A stretch of DNA of 6,178 bases from Eudoraea sp. (GTDB lineage Bacteria > Bacteroidota > Bacteroidia > Flavobacteriales > Flavobacteriaceae), in contig JABDPH010000108.1 in the NCBI GenBank assembly GCA_013042925.1, positions 1 through 6,178 of the forward strand, read 5' to 3'. The notes under the pieces were generated by a model, which searched no databases, was not told where the DNA came from, and was given only the letters and a program-made list of their open reading frames with translations. Made by a program: the position numbers and the translations under genes. Shown here piece by piece: positions 1 to 6,178 of this stretch; position 1 is the stretch's first letter; each line of letters starts with the position of its first letter.

Positions 1-2304
1 GTAGTAGGGAACATCGCTATAGCGATATCTATTTGATTTAAGTCCTTGTCTGCCTATTCTACTATAAATAGAATCCTGGTAAGAGTCTTTCAGATACATC
101 CTGTCGGTAACCTTAATGGAAAAGACATCAGACGGATTAGTTCTGTAAAATTCGGGAGAAGGCCTTCTTTTGTCATTCAAGGTTTCCAGGTAAAAGGCAA
201 TCCAGGATGGTAACCTACCATAATGACTCAACGCCTTAAGGACCGTTACATCCTTAATCTCAGTATCTGCATATTCGGGTATTAAGTCCTTAAATGTATC
301 ATTTAAAGCTATTTTCCCATCTTCTTCCATTTTCATGACTGCCGGGAGGGTTGAAAGAATTTTAGTAAGTGATGCGAGATCGTAAATATTATTTGTAGTT
401 AGTTGATTTTCAGATTCATATGTTGGCTTACCGAAAGCTTTGTTGTAAATTACTTTACCCTTTCTGGCAATTAACACCTGTGCTCCCGGATACATTAAGG
501 AATCCAACCCATTCTGAACCAATTGATCTACCTTAGCAAGTTTTAAAGAACTCATCCCTACCCTTTCAGGTGTACTATATCCTAAACGTAATAAAGATTC
601 TGTTTTCACGGAAGTATTCACAGGAAACTCCGGACTTACAGTTACAGGTAAGATACCCTTAGCAGGAATAGCCCCGAATAAGACTTCCGCTGCTTTCTTC
701 TGCGCCAGTTCGCTATTCTGATAAGCAACAAGAATCCCGTCTATATCATTATAAGCTGTGATATCTGAGAGCGCATAAGGTTTGGCAAATACACTCAGCA
801 AAACGTTAGATGTCCTCTGCCGTGAAATTTCCTGAAGCCAAAAAAGTTCTTTTTGAGAAAATTTATAAGGCTTCCATGGACTTTCATTACTCTTGTGAAA
901 TCCTATTATAATCAAATTAAAATCAAAAAGTTTCTTTTTCAGCGTAGCTATATCACTGCCATTTACCTGGGTTACCTTAGCGTATTTATTTAGTGTTTCC
1001 AGGAAAGGTGCATTCACACCATCCCCAAATTTCACGTAGGCAATCTTCTTGTTCTCAAGTTTTTTGATCCCGATAAGATTGAACTTGTCTCTGATAACTG
1101 TTATTGCACTCTCTATAGCATCTTCATAGATGACATCATTTTCAGGGCTATTTAGGTCTTCAATAAGATTATTGGTATCTATGGGACGGTATTCATTTAA
1201 ACCCGCTTTAAACTTGGCCATTAATATTTTTTTCACCGAATATGCGAGCCTCCTTTCAGTTATTAATCCTTTCTGATAAGCCTTTAAAAAGGTTTCCTTA
1301 CTTTTTATAAAATCCTTTGGCATTAACAAAATATCATTGCCTGCCAAAAATGCCTCTAACTCAGTGATCCCATTGTTTGCGAAGTCCGAAACTCCTTTCA
1401 TATTCAAAGCATCAGTAAATACCAGTCCTTCAAAATTCAATTGATTTTTAAGCACGTTGGTAATTATATTTTTGGACAGGGAGGAAGGTCGCTTATTTTC
1501 GGGCTCTAATTCCGGAACATTCAAATGGGCTACCATCACACTGCTAAGTCCCTCTTTTATCAGCTTCGTATAAGGATATAATTCAATACTATCTAATCGC
1601 TGCCTGGTAAAATCAAGTTTGGGCAAGGATTTATGTGAATCTACATAGGTATCCCCATGACCGGGAAAGTGTTTCCCGCTGGAGAGTACCCTGGCTTTTT
1701 CCATGCCCTTCATAAAAGCAATACCCTTTAAAGCAACATTCTCTCTGTCTTCACCAAAAGACCGATTCCCAATTATTGGATTTCTTGGATCGATGTTTAT
1801 ATCTATATCCGGTGCAAAATTGATATGAACCCCAAGTCGGTTTGCGTGCTTACCTATTTGATTCCCTACTCTTGATACGATTGCTGTGTCCTGTATTGCC
1901 CCCAGAGTCATGTTCCATGGAAACGCGTAGGTTGAATCGAGTCTCATCGCCAGACCCCATTCGGCATCCATTCCAATTAGAAGAGGTATTTTGGATAAGG
2001 ACTGATATTCATTAGTAAGTTTAGCCTGACGCATGGGACCACCTTTAGAAAAAATTAATCCTCCAATATTGTGATCCTTTATTAATCCTTTTATTTTTTG
2101 AATAGCAGCTTTATCTTCTCCGGAGGATGCTATCACCATGAACAATTGGCCAATCTTTTCTTCCAAGGTCATAGTATCATACTTGTCCTTTACCCATTCC
2201 TCCTGAGATAATGTATCCTTGCTGACCAACGGAGCATATTGACCTTGGGCGACGTGTAATAAAGCAAATAATAGAAAAGAAAGTAGGTGTTTCCCCATAA
2301 GCAT
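1..2304 (-). CDS. Exported GH3 beta-N-acetylglucosaminidase (NagZ-like) fused to a class C beta-lactamase-fold domain (AmiE-like); C-terminus cut by window
   Basis: The frame is open for 768 codons to the window edge. ATG at 2304 is chosen; ATG at 2298 is equally possible, and neither has a Shine-Dalgarno sequence. Residues 1-21 form a signal peptide ending in VAQG before a Gln. GH3 motifs follow: D113/E115 in the sugar-binding loop, NRSFGED at 180-186, KHFPGHGD at 211-218, the NagZ-type Asp-x-His dyad D222/H224, and the nucleophile D298 in FTDALNM. A GH3 C-terminal alpha/beta domain spans roughly 400-560. From about 579 comes a beta-lactamase-family domain with SLTK (S645, K648) and YSD (762-764); the third motif is beyond the window. 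Known family: NagZ removes GlcNAc from muropeptides, and AmiE (YbbE of B. subtilis) then cuts MurNAc-L-Ala. Inference: a periplasmic or surface two-step wall-recycling enzyme. Full-length relatives are probably near 950-1000 residues. Esterase or other serine hydrolase activity is the alternative for the second domain. Confidence 0.9.
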   Translation of the reverse strand, partial: MLMGKHLLSFLLFALLHVAQGQYAPLVSKDTLSQEEWVKDKYDTMTLEEKIGQLFMVIASSGEDKAAIQKIKGLIKDHNIGGLIFSKGGPMRQAKLTNEYQSLSKIPLLIGMDAEWGLAMRLDSTYAFPWNMTLGAIQDTAIVSRVGNQIGKHANRLGVHINFAPDIDINIDPRNPIIGNRSFGEDRENVALKGIAFMKGMEKARVLSSGKHFPGHGDTYVDSHKSLPKLDFTRQRLDSIELYPYTKLIKEGLSSVMVAHLNVPELEPENKRPSSLSKNIITNVLKNQLNFEGLVFTDALNMKGVSDFANNGITELEAFLAGNDILLMPKDFIKSKETFLKAYQKGLITERRLAYSVKKILMAKFKAGLNEYRPIDTNNLIEDLNSPENDVIYEDAIESAITVIRDKFNLIGIKKLENKKIAYVKFGDGVNAPFLETLNKYAKVTQVNGSDIATLKKKLFDFNLIIIGFHKSNESPWKPYKFSQKELFWLQEISRQRTSNVLLSVFAKPYALSDITAYNDIDGILVAYQNSELAQKKAAEVLFGAIPAKGILPVTVSPEFPVNTSVKTESLLRLGYSTPERVGMSSLKLAKVDQLVQNGLDSLMYPGAQVLIARKGKVIYNKAFGKPTYESENQLTTNNIYDLASLTKILSTLPAVMKMEEDGKIALNDTFKDLIPEYADTEIKDVTVLKALSHYGRLPSWIAFYLETLNDKRRPSPEFYRTNPSDVFSIKVTDRMYLKDSYQDSIYSRIGRQGLKSNRYRYSDVPYY

Positions 2305-2328
2305 AATATTCTAAGTACTAACTTAAAA

Positions 2329-2336
2329 CACAATTA
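2329..2336 (-). promoter_or_regulatory. Possible -7 promoter box for the GH3 fusion gene
   Basis: TAATTGTG on the minus strand matches the Bacteroidota -7 consensus TAnnTTTG at all but one fixed position and lies about 25 bases before the proposed start at 2304. The nearest upstream TTG is 15 bases away, shorter than the usual spacing to the -33 element. The rest of the 116-base gap (2305-2420) is AT-rich with no further recognisable signal. Confidence 0.2.
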
Positions 2337-2374
2337 AATATTGCACTTTAGCAATTATTACAGCCCTTGTGGGA

Positions 2375-2419
2375 TATTAGACTATCAAAAAAAGATCTAA
2401 TAAGGCCTTACACATTATT
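2375..2419 (-). terminator. Weak terminator-like inverted repeat after the 160-residue gene
   Basis: In the minus-strand transcript, just after the stop codon of the 160-residue gene, there is a 10-base palindrome (TAAGGCCTTA, 2401-2410) followed by a run of seven T (2387-2393). The arms TATTAGA/TCTAATA (2396-2402 with 2375-2381) form a perfect 7-bp AT-rich stem whose 14-base loop contains the T run. This is not a textbook GC-rich hairpin. It could end the upstream operon, but readthrough into the glycosidase gene is possible. Confidence 0.25.
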
Positions 2420-2420
2420 T

Positions 2421-2903
2421 TTATAAAAAACGGCTATGCCAGCTCTCAGATGCCGGCACTTCCCAATGATTTATATATTCATGTTTATTCGTAACTAAAT
2501 TATTAAAAACTATTGTTTTTTTAGATATGGCCCTGTCCTTAGCCATTTTTTTAAAATCTCCCAACGGCTTATATGCAATATGTGTGCCTTGTTTATAGGA
2601 CACGTTCATTTTATCCAATAAATCTACATTGTATTTCTTTTCCAGCTCTTGTATGAAATGTACAGATGCATCTATAGAACAGCCCGAAGCAGAAGCAAAA
2701 TCCTGATCCAAAGCAATTATTATAAAGCGTTTATATTTAATTTCATATCCTGCCTTGAGGTCACTGCCATGCGCAGTCCATTCCGAAATAAATCTGTCAA
2801 GGGCATCGGATATTTCGACCAATTCTTTTTCTGAAAAGCTTCTGTTGGCCTGGTATATCCAAACTCTTGCAGTTTCCGTTAATGAATCAAAGTTTACCAG
2901 CAT
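2421..2903 (-). CDS. Conserved Bacteroidota protein of unknown function (often named 'ABC transporter ATPase' without motif support)
   Basis: A 160-residue soluble protein with no signal peptide or membrane segment. I recognise it as a type commonly found beside the two Fe-S genes in flavobacteria and often labelled an ABC transporter ATPase. The sequence does not support that name: there is no Walker A (GxxxxGKT/S), no LSGGQ signature and no Walker B. Visible features are an N-terminal RVWIYQANR segment (13-21), a hydrophobic strand FIIIAL (60-65) followed by DQDFASASGC with the only cysteine at C75, a charged helix around 82-98, and an aromatic tail with HWEVPASESWHSRF (146-159). The gene follows the CCG-domain gene after 53 bases and has a strong Shine-Dalgarno sequence, so it is probably the last gene of the operon. 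A helper or maturation role for the Fe-S complex is speculation from position only. Confidence 0.88.
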   Translation of the reverse strand: MLVNFDSLTETARVWIYQANRSFSEKELVEISDALDRFISEWTAHGSDLKAGYEIKYKRFIIIALDQDFASASGCSIDASVHFIQELEKKYNVDLLDKMNVSYKQGTHIAYKPLGDFKKMAKDRAISKKTIVFNNLVTNKHEYINHWEVPASESWHSRFL

Positions 2904-2911
2904 ATTTTATT

Positions 2912-2917
2912 CTCCTT
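2912..2917 (-). promoter_or_regulatory. Strong Shine-Dalgarno sequence for the 160-residue gene
   Basis: AAGGAG lies 8 bases before the ATG at 2903, at ideal spacing. It fixes this start. The other genes in the window have no comparable site, and Bacteroidota generally make little use of Shine-Dalgarno sequences. The site suggests independent translation initiation after the 53-base gap. Confidence 0.65.
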
Positions 2918-2956
2918 AAGTGACTATTAGGCATTTTTACAGATCCTCCGTACTTC

Positions 2957-3748
2957 TTATAAATCCCCGGCATTCGCTATTAACTCTGCAATATCCATTA
3001 CTTTTAACGAGTCTTCTTTCTCTTTGTTCTTTACACCATCGGTCATCATCGTATTACAAAACGGACAGGCCGCTGCAATAATATCGGGTTGAGTCTGCAG
3101 TGCCTGCTCTGTGCGTTCAATATTCACATCCTTATCCCCTTTCTCGGGTTCTTTAAACATCTGAGCTCCTCCGGCTCCGCAGCACAAGCCTTTCTTTCGG
3201 CAATTCTTCATTTCTACGAGTTGAGCATCCAGTTTCTTAATAAGATTCCTTGGTGCCTCATACACGTTATTTGCCCTTCCCAGGTAGCAAGGGTCGTGAA
3301 ATGTAATTCGTTTTCCTTTAAAGTTACCGCCTTCCAAAGTAATTCTTCCTTCCTCCAATAACTTATTCATAAACTGAGTGTGATGCATTACCTGGTAATT
3401 GCCACCTAGCTCCGGATATTCATTTTTAATAGTGTTAAAACAATGTGGACAAGCGGTTACAACACTTTTTATTCCATAGGCATTCATAACTTCAATATTG
3501 GTTACTGCCTGCATTTGAAATAAAAACTCATTTCCTGCTCGTTTTGCAGGATCGCCTGAGCAACTTTCTTCTGTTCCAAGAACAGCAAAGCTCACATTAG
3601 CTTTATGAAGTATTTTCACAAAAGCCTTGGTAATTTTTTTGGCCCGGTCATCAAAACTACCTGAACAACCTACCCAAAATAAAACTTCCGGTTCCTTACC
3701 CGCAGCAAAAAGCTCAGCCATTGTCGGTACTTTCAACTCCTCACTCAT
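2957..3748 (-). CDS. Fe-S oxidoreductase with two CCG domains (HdrB/FadF C-terminal type); putative subunit of a split ETF:menaquinone oxidoreductase
   Basis: A 263-residue cytoplasmic protein without membrane segments. Domain 1 has C28, C63, C100 and C103; the usual CCG is C63-S64-G65 here, followed by DPAKRAGNE, the form I associate with FadF/EtfD rather than HdrB. Domain 2 has C154 in HDPCYLGR, C189-C190-G191 followed by AGGAQMF, and C228-x-x-C231 in ACPFCNTMM; C183 is an extra cysteine. Spacing (34 residues from the first Cys to the CC position in both domains) fits the CCG family, which binds [4Fe-4S] or non-cubane clusters. The gene starts at ATG 3748, 20 bases after the membrane Fe-S gene, with no clear Shine-Dalgarno sequence. 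Inference: this is the catalytic half that takes electrons from EtfAB and passes them to the membrane partner. Alternatives are LutA/GlcF-like lactate or glycolate oxidation subunits, but no FAD-oxidase gene is nearby. Confidence 0.93.
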   Translation of the reverse strand: MSEELKVPTMAELFAAGKEPEVLFWVGCSGSFDDRAKKITKAFVKILHKANVSFAVLGTEESCSGDPAKRAGNEFLFQMQAVTNIEVMNAYGIKSVVTACPHCFNTIKNEYPELGGNYQVMHHTQFMNKLLEEGRITLEGGNFKGKRITFHDPCYLGRANNVYEAPRNLIKKLDAQLVEMKNCRKKGLCCGAGGAQMFKEPEKGDKDVNIERTEQALQTQPDIIAAACPFCNTMMTDGVKNKEKEDSLKVMDIAELIANAGDL

Positions 3749-3768
3749 GATCTAGTATATTTTGCTTT

Positions 3769-5094
3769 TTAAGATTCATCGGCCCAATTAAGCCTGTCCA
3801 TTTGATTAAAGGGCCAGGGTGCTCCATTATTTTCAATATTACCCATCATAACATTAAGTTCACTTGGCGCGGCCGATTGTTCCATAACCAAATACTGGCG
3901 CATATTGATTATTATAGATAATGGGTCTATACTTACCGGGCAAGCTTCCACGCATGCGTTACAGGAAGTACAGGCCCATAATTCCTCAGGTGAAATAAAA
4001 TCTCCCAATAGCTGGCGACCATCGTCAATGAATTCTCCCTTATTAGCATTCAAATTATTACCCACCTCCTCTAACCTATCACGAGTATCCATCATTATCT
4101 TTCTTGGTGATAATTTCTTTCCAGTAAGGTTTGCAGGACATTCACTAGTGCAACGTCCGCATTCTGTACAAGTATATGCATTCAACAACTGTACCTTGCT
4201 TAAGTCCATGACATCAGAAGATCCAAATTTATCCGGAGGAGGGGCATCTTCCGCCGGTGCTGCAAATGGATCAGCATTGGGATCCATCATTAATTTCACT
4301 TCCCTGGTTACAGCCTCAAGATTTGTAAACTGACCCGGTTTATTAAGTTTTCCATAATAGGTATTTGGAAAGGCAAGTAATATGTGAAGATGCTTTGAAT
4401 AATATAAATAATTAAGAAAAGCTAAAATGCCAACGATATGCATCCACCAGGCGATACGTTCCACAAGGATTATTCCATTTACTGACATGCCCTCGAATAC
4501 AGAAGTGATAAATTGACTAACAGGAAAAAGACCAGCCTTGGTATAATGTGGTGTGTCCAGAAGCTGAAGCTGATAATCCGCTGCATTCATAGTGAGGAAC
4601 AAAACCATCAGAACCAATTCTATGTACAAAATAAGATCGGCATCCTTTTTTGGCCAACCCTTCATTTCAGGCTTAATAAAGCGTTTTATTCTAATAATAT
4701 TCCTTCGCAACCAAAATATAACCACAGCCAGTATTACCAGAAGAGCGAGCACTTCAAAAGAAGCTATAAGTATATTATAAATTTTACCTAGTGGTGCAAA
4801 AACTCTATGGGTGCCAAAAATACCATCAATTATAATCTCAAGAACTTCAATGTTGATAATTATAAAGCCGAGATAAACAATTACATGCAAGAAACCAGCT
4901 ATTGGTCTTACTACCATTTTGGTTTGCCCTAGCGCTATGCGGGCCATATTCTTAAATCTCCGCGACTTATTATCTGAAGGCATTTCACCTCTTCCCAGCT
5001 TAATGTTCCTGACAAGCTTTTTTACATTCCTGGCAAAATACCCAATACCGGTAATTAAAATAACAAGAAAAACTACATTTGGCAAGTACTGCAT
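3769..5094 (-). CDS. Membrane Fe-S protein: NarI-like cytochrome b helices plus two [4Fe-4S] motifs; putative membrane subunit of a split ETF:menaquinone oxidoreductase
   Basis: A 441-residue protein. About five hydrophobic segments are visible at roughly 6-22, 66-88, 105-130, 154-172 and 215-233. Histidines at or beside helices (H70, H219, H235, H237) are candidate b-heme ligands, as in NarI/HdrE-like domains. After an Ala/Pro-rich linker (274-288) comes a ferredoxin-like dicluster domain: C309-x2-C312-x2-C315-x3-C319-Pro and C375-x2-C378-x2-C381-x3-C385-Pro. The N-terminus is in the membrane and the clusters should face the cytoplasm. The ATG at 5094 directly follows the TAA of the MCE gene with no gap, suggesting translational coupling. 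With its downstream CCG partner it mirrors the layout of B. subtilis FadF and Mycobacterium tuberculosis EtfD (Rv0338c), whose role is ETF-to-menaquinone electron transfer in fatty-acid oxidation. That function is inferred. A Qmo/Dsr-like quinone module or a membrane heterodisulfide-reductase-like complex is a less likely alternative. Confidence 0.93.
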   Translation of the reverse strand: MQYLPNVVFLVILITGIGYFARNVKKLVRNIKLGRGEMPSDNKSRRFKNMARIALGQTKMVVRPIAGFLHVIVYLGFIIINIEVLEIIIDGIFGTHRVFAPLGKIYNILIASFEVLALLVILAVVIFWLRRNIIRIKRFIKPEMKGWPKKDADLILYIELVLMVLFLTMNAADYQLQLLDTPHYTKAGLFPVSQFITSVFEGMSVNGIILVERIAWWMHIVGILAFLNYLYYSKHLHILLAFPNTYYGKLNKPGQFTNLEAVTREVKLMMDPNADPFAAPAEDAPPPDKFGSSDVMDLSKVQLLNAYTCTECGRCTSECPANLTGKKLSPRKIMMDTRDRLEEVGNNLNANKGEFIDDGRQLLGDFISPEELWACTSCNACVEACPVSIDPLSIIINMRQYLVMEQSAAPSELNVMMGNIENNGAPWPFNQMDRLNWADES

Positions 5095-6063
5095 TTATTC
5101 TTGAGGTTTAATTGTAGCTGGATCCGCTTCTGGAACCTCATACTCTTTTTGTTTTTTACCAAAAACAGATACATTCACATAGCGCTTCGGATTTAAACGA
5201 AAATCCTGTAAAAGTAGGTCCAATTCTTTGGAAGCTTCAGATAAATTATTGTATAGTTCCTCATTATTTACCAATTGTCCAAGTGTACCTTCACCACTTT
5301 CTATTTTGGCCAGCATTTTATCCATATTGCCTATCGTAGTTTCTAAGCTTCTTATTGTATTAGATAGACCCACCTGAGCAATTGAATCCGAGATTGCAGA
5401 AAAATTAGTTGTAATAGTATTAATATTAGTTATGGAACTGTCTAATTTGCTCTTATTATCTGCCAATAATGTATTAAGGGTTGCAGCAGTTGATTGAAAA
5501 CTTTGTACTGTTGCGTTAAGTCCCTGGATACTCTCGCGTAAACTCCTCTTTGTCTCTTCATCCAGAACATCATTGAAATTTATTAGTAAAGAATCTGCAT
5601 TGGAGACTGCGCCTTCAATTTTGGACTGCAAGGGTGCTAATTTTTGTTGTAATAAATCCGTTAAACCAGGTTTAATATTAGAAGTCAGGGTATCACCCGA
5701 TTTGGCAACCGGAGCACCATCGAAAACCGGATTTATTTGAATTCCTTTTCCCCCAATTATGCCGGTATCATAAAGCTCTGCAATACTATTTTTTGAAAAT
5801 TCGAAATTACTATCCACAGAAAATGTAACCAGAAGGTTACCACTCCCGTTTTTAAAAGTAATATTATTAACGTTTCCTACATTAAATCCATTTATGGATA
5901 CCTGTGTACCTGGTTGTAAACCGCCGACATGCTTGTACACAGCATAAAAGATCTTACTATTATTAAATAAAGGAGTTGCCTTAAGAAAACTATAACCCAT
6001 GACAAACAGCAAAATACCCCCAATAACAATTATTCCCGTTTTAATTTCTCTGGATAGCTTCAA
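5095..6063 (-). CDS. MlaD/MCE-domain lipid transport protein
   Basis: A 322-residue protein anchored by one N-terminal helix (about 11-28), with the rest in the periplasm. The MCE domain covers about 38-115, including VGGLQPGTQVSINGFNVGNV and the GIIGGKGIQI segment. A Ser/Thr/Asn-rich, helix-forming region (about 135-285) follows, as in MCE proteins that assemble hexameric rings or tubes; then come GEGTLGQLVNNEELY (257-271) and a C-terminal NPKRYVNVSVFGKK block, which I associate with Bacteroidota members. MCE proteins bind lipids and carry them between inner and outer membranes together with an MlaE/MlaF-type ABC transporter, which is not encoded in this window. The start is TTG at 6063: an in-frame TAA lies six codons upstream, and no ATG occurs before the membrane helix. 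Its TAA stop abuts the next gene. It is probably the first or second gene of the operon. Confidence 0.93.
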   Translation of the reverse strand: MKLSREIKTGIIVIGGILLFVMGYSFLKATPLFNNSKIFYAVYKHVGGLQPGTQVSINGFNVGNVNNITFKNGSGNLLVTFSVDSNFEFSKNSIAELYDTGIIGGKGIQINPVFDGAPVAKSGDTLTSNIKPGLTDLLQQKLAPLQSKIEGAVSNADSLLINFNDVLDEETKRSLRESIQGLNATVQSFQSTAATLNTLLADNKSKLDSSITNINTITTNFSAISDSIAQVGLSNTIRSLETTIGNMDKMLAKIESGEGTLGQLVNNEELYNNLSEASKELDLLLQDFRLNPKRYVNVSVFGKKQKEYEVPEADPATIKPQE

Positions 6064-6085
6064 ACGACTAGATTTAGATTACAAA

Positions 6086-6093
6086 CAAAATTA
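6086..6093 (-). promoter_or_regulatory. Possible -7 promoter box before the MCE gene
   Basis: TAATTTTG on the minus strand is an exact match to the Bacteroidota -7 consensus TAnnTTTG and would place transcription start about 15-20 bases before the TTG start codon at 6063. No TTG (-33 element) is found at the expected distance upstream, and such AT-rich octamers occur by chance, so the call is weak. If real, it would let the MCE/Fe-S genes be transcribed separately from the upstream gene. Confidence 0.3.
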
Positions 6094-6118
6094 GAAATAA
6101 TTTTCAGAAGACCTCCCA

Positions 6119-6178
6119 TTATTCAGAGACGTATTTCAAGGCCTCCGGTACAGGAATTCGTTTTCCATCTTTATAGGC
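6119..6178 (-). CDS. C-terminal end of an upstream gene, possibly an N-acetylmuramoyl-L-alanine amidase
   Basis: Nineteen sense codons end at a TAA at 6121-6119. The tail reads AYKDGKRIPVPEALKYVSE, basic then with a VPEAL-Y pattern. The fragment is too short to identify alone. In flavobacteria, a periplasmic Amidase_3-type N-acetylmuramoyl-L-alanine amidase commonly precedes this MCE gene, as far as I recall, and the tail is compatible with that. The gap to the MCE start is 55 bases on the same strand, so co-transcription is plausible. The product name rests on remembered gene order, not on a domain. Confidence 0.5.
   Translation of the reverse strand, partial: AYKDGKRIPVPEALKYVSE

Noticed and set aside
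13..26. Perfect 14-base palindrome ATCGCTATAGCGAT
   Set aside because: It lies inside the coding frame at the conserved YRYSD catalytic region of the beta-lactamase-fold domain. The protein sequence explains it, and no second copy was seen in the window.
1..580. Interpretation of the beta-lactamase-fold domain as an antibiotic-resistance enzyme
   Set aside because: Fusion behind a NagZ-type glycosidase and the YSD form of the second motif fit the AmiE/esterase side of the family. Nothing in the context suggests resistance.
2421..2903. ABC transporter ATPase identity for the 160-residue protein
   Set aside because: Walker A, signature and Walker B motifs are all absent, and the protein is much shorter than an ABC ATPase domain.
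2887..2934. Tiny minus-strand frame of 15 codons overlapping the start of the 160-residue gene, a possible leader peptide
   Set aside because: It has no ribosome binding site of its own, runs out of frame over a well-supported start, and has no leader-like features. Chance is the simpler explanation.
3905..4333. Plus-strand open frame of 142 codons opposite the Fe-S region
   Set aside because: It is antisense to a clear dicluster Fe-S protein, has no recognisable domain and reflects the codon pattern of the real gene. The other plus-strand frames at 2649, 3089, 4513, 4592 and 4919 are dismissed for the same reason.
6055..6118. Small frame starting with ATG just after the upstream TAA (beginning MGGLLK)
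   Set aside because: It ends after 19 codons, just at the MCE start, with no family resemblance. It is probably chance in the intergenic gap.

Overview
The window is AT-rich and looks like chromosomal DNA of a member of the Bacteroidota, most likely a marine-type flavobacterium. The grounds are family-level resemblance of every protein, generally weak or absent Shine-Dalgarno sequences, a TAnnTTTG-type promoter box, and the GH3/beta-lactamase fusion architecture. All recognisable genes lie on the minus strand, so the reading order runs from high to low coordinates. No RNA gene, mobile element or CRISPR array was seen, and no stretch over 300 bases lacks a gene.

From the right edge, in transcription order: (a) the last 19 codons of an upstream gene (6119-6178), perhaps an N-acetylmuramoyl-L-alanine amidase; (b) an MlaD/MCE-domain lipid-transport protein with a TTG start (5095-6063); (c) a membrane protein with NarI-like helices and two [4Fe-4S] motifs (3769-5094), whose ATG directly abuts the MCE stop codon; (d) a soluble protein with two HdrB-type CCG domains (2957-3748); (e) a 160-residue conserved protein of unknown function (2421-2903), with a good Shine-Dalgarno sequence; (f) after a 116-base AT-rich gap, a large exported GH3 glycosidase fused to a class C beta-lactamase-fold domain (1-2304), whose C-terminus lies outside the window.

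Genes c and d are the main biological interest. Placed end to end they total 704 residues and reproduce the domain order of the single-chain FadF/EtfD proteins, which are proposed electron-transfer-flavoprotein:menaquinone oxidoreductases (EMO). I infer that they form a two-subunit version feeding beta-oxidation electrons into the menaquinone pool. Gene b is tightly coupled to them and handles lipid, so the cluster may join phospholipid trafficking with fatty-acid oxidation. Gene f probably belongs to cell-wall sugar and peptide recycling: its halves correspond to the separate NagZ and AmiE enzymes of Bacillus subtilis. These functional links are inference; the domains and motifs are read directly from the sequence.
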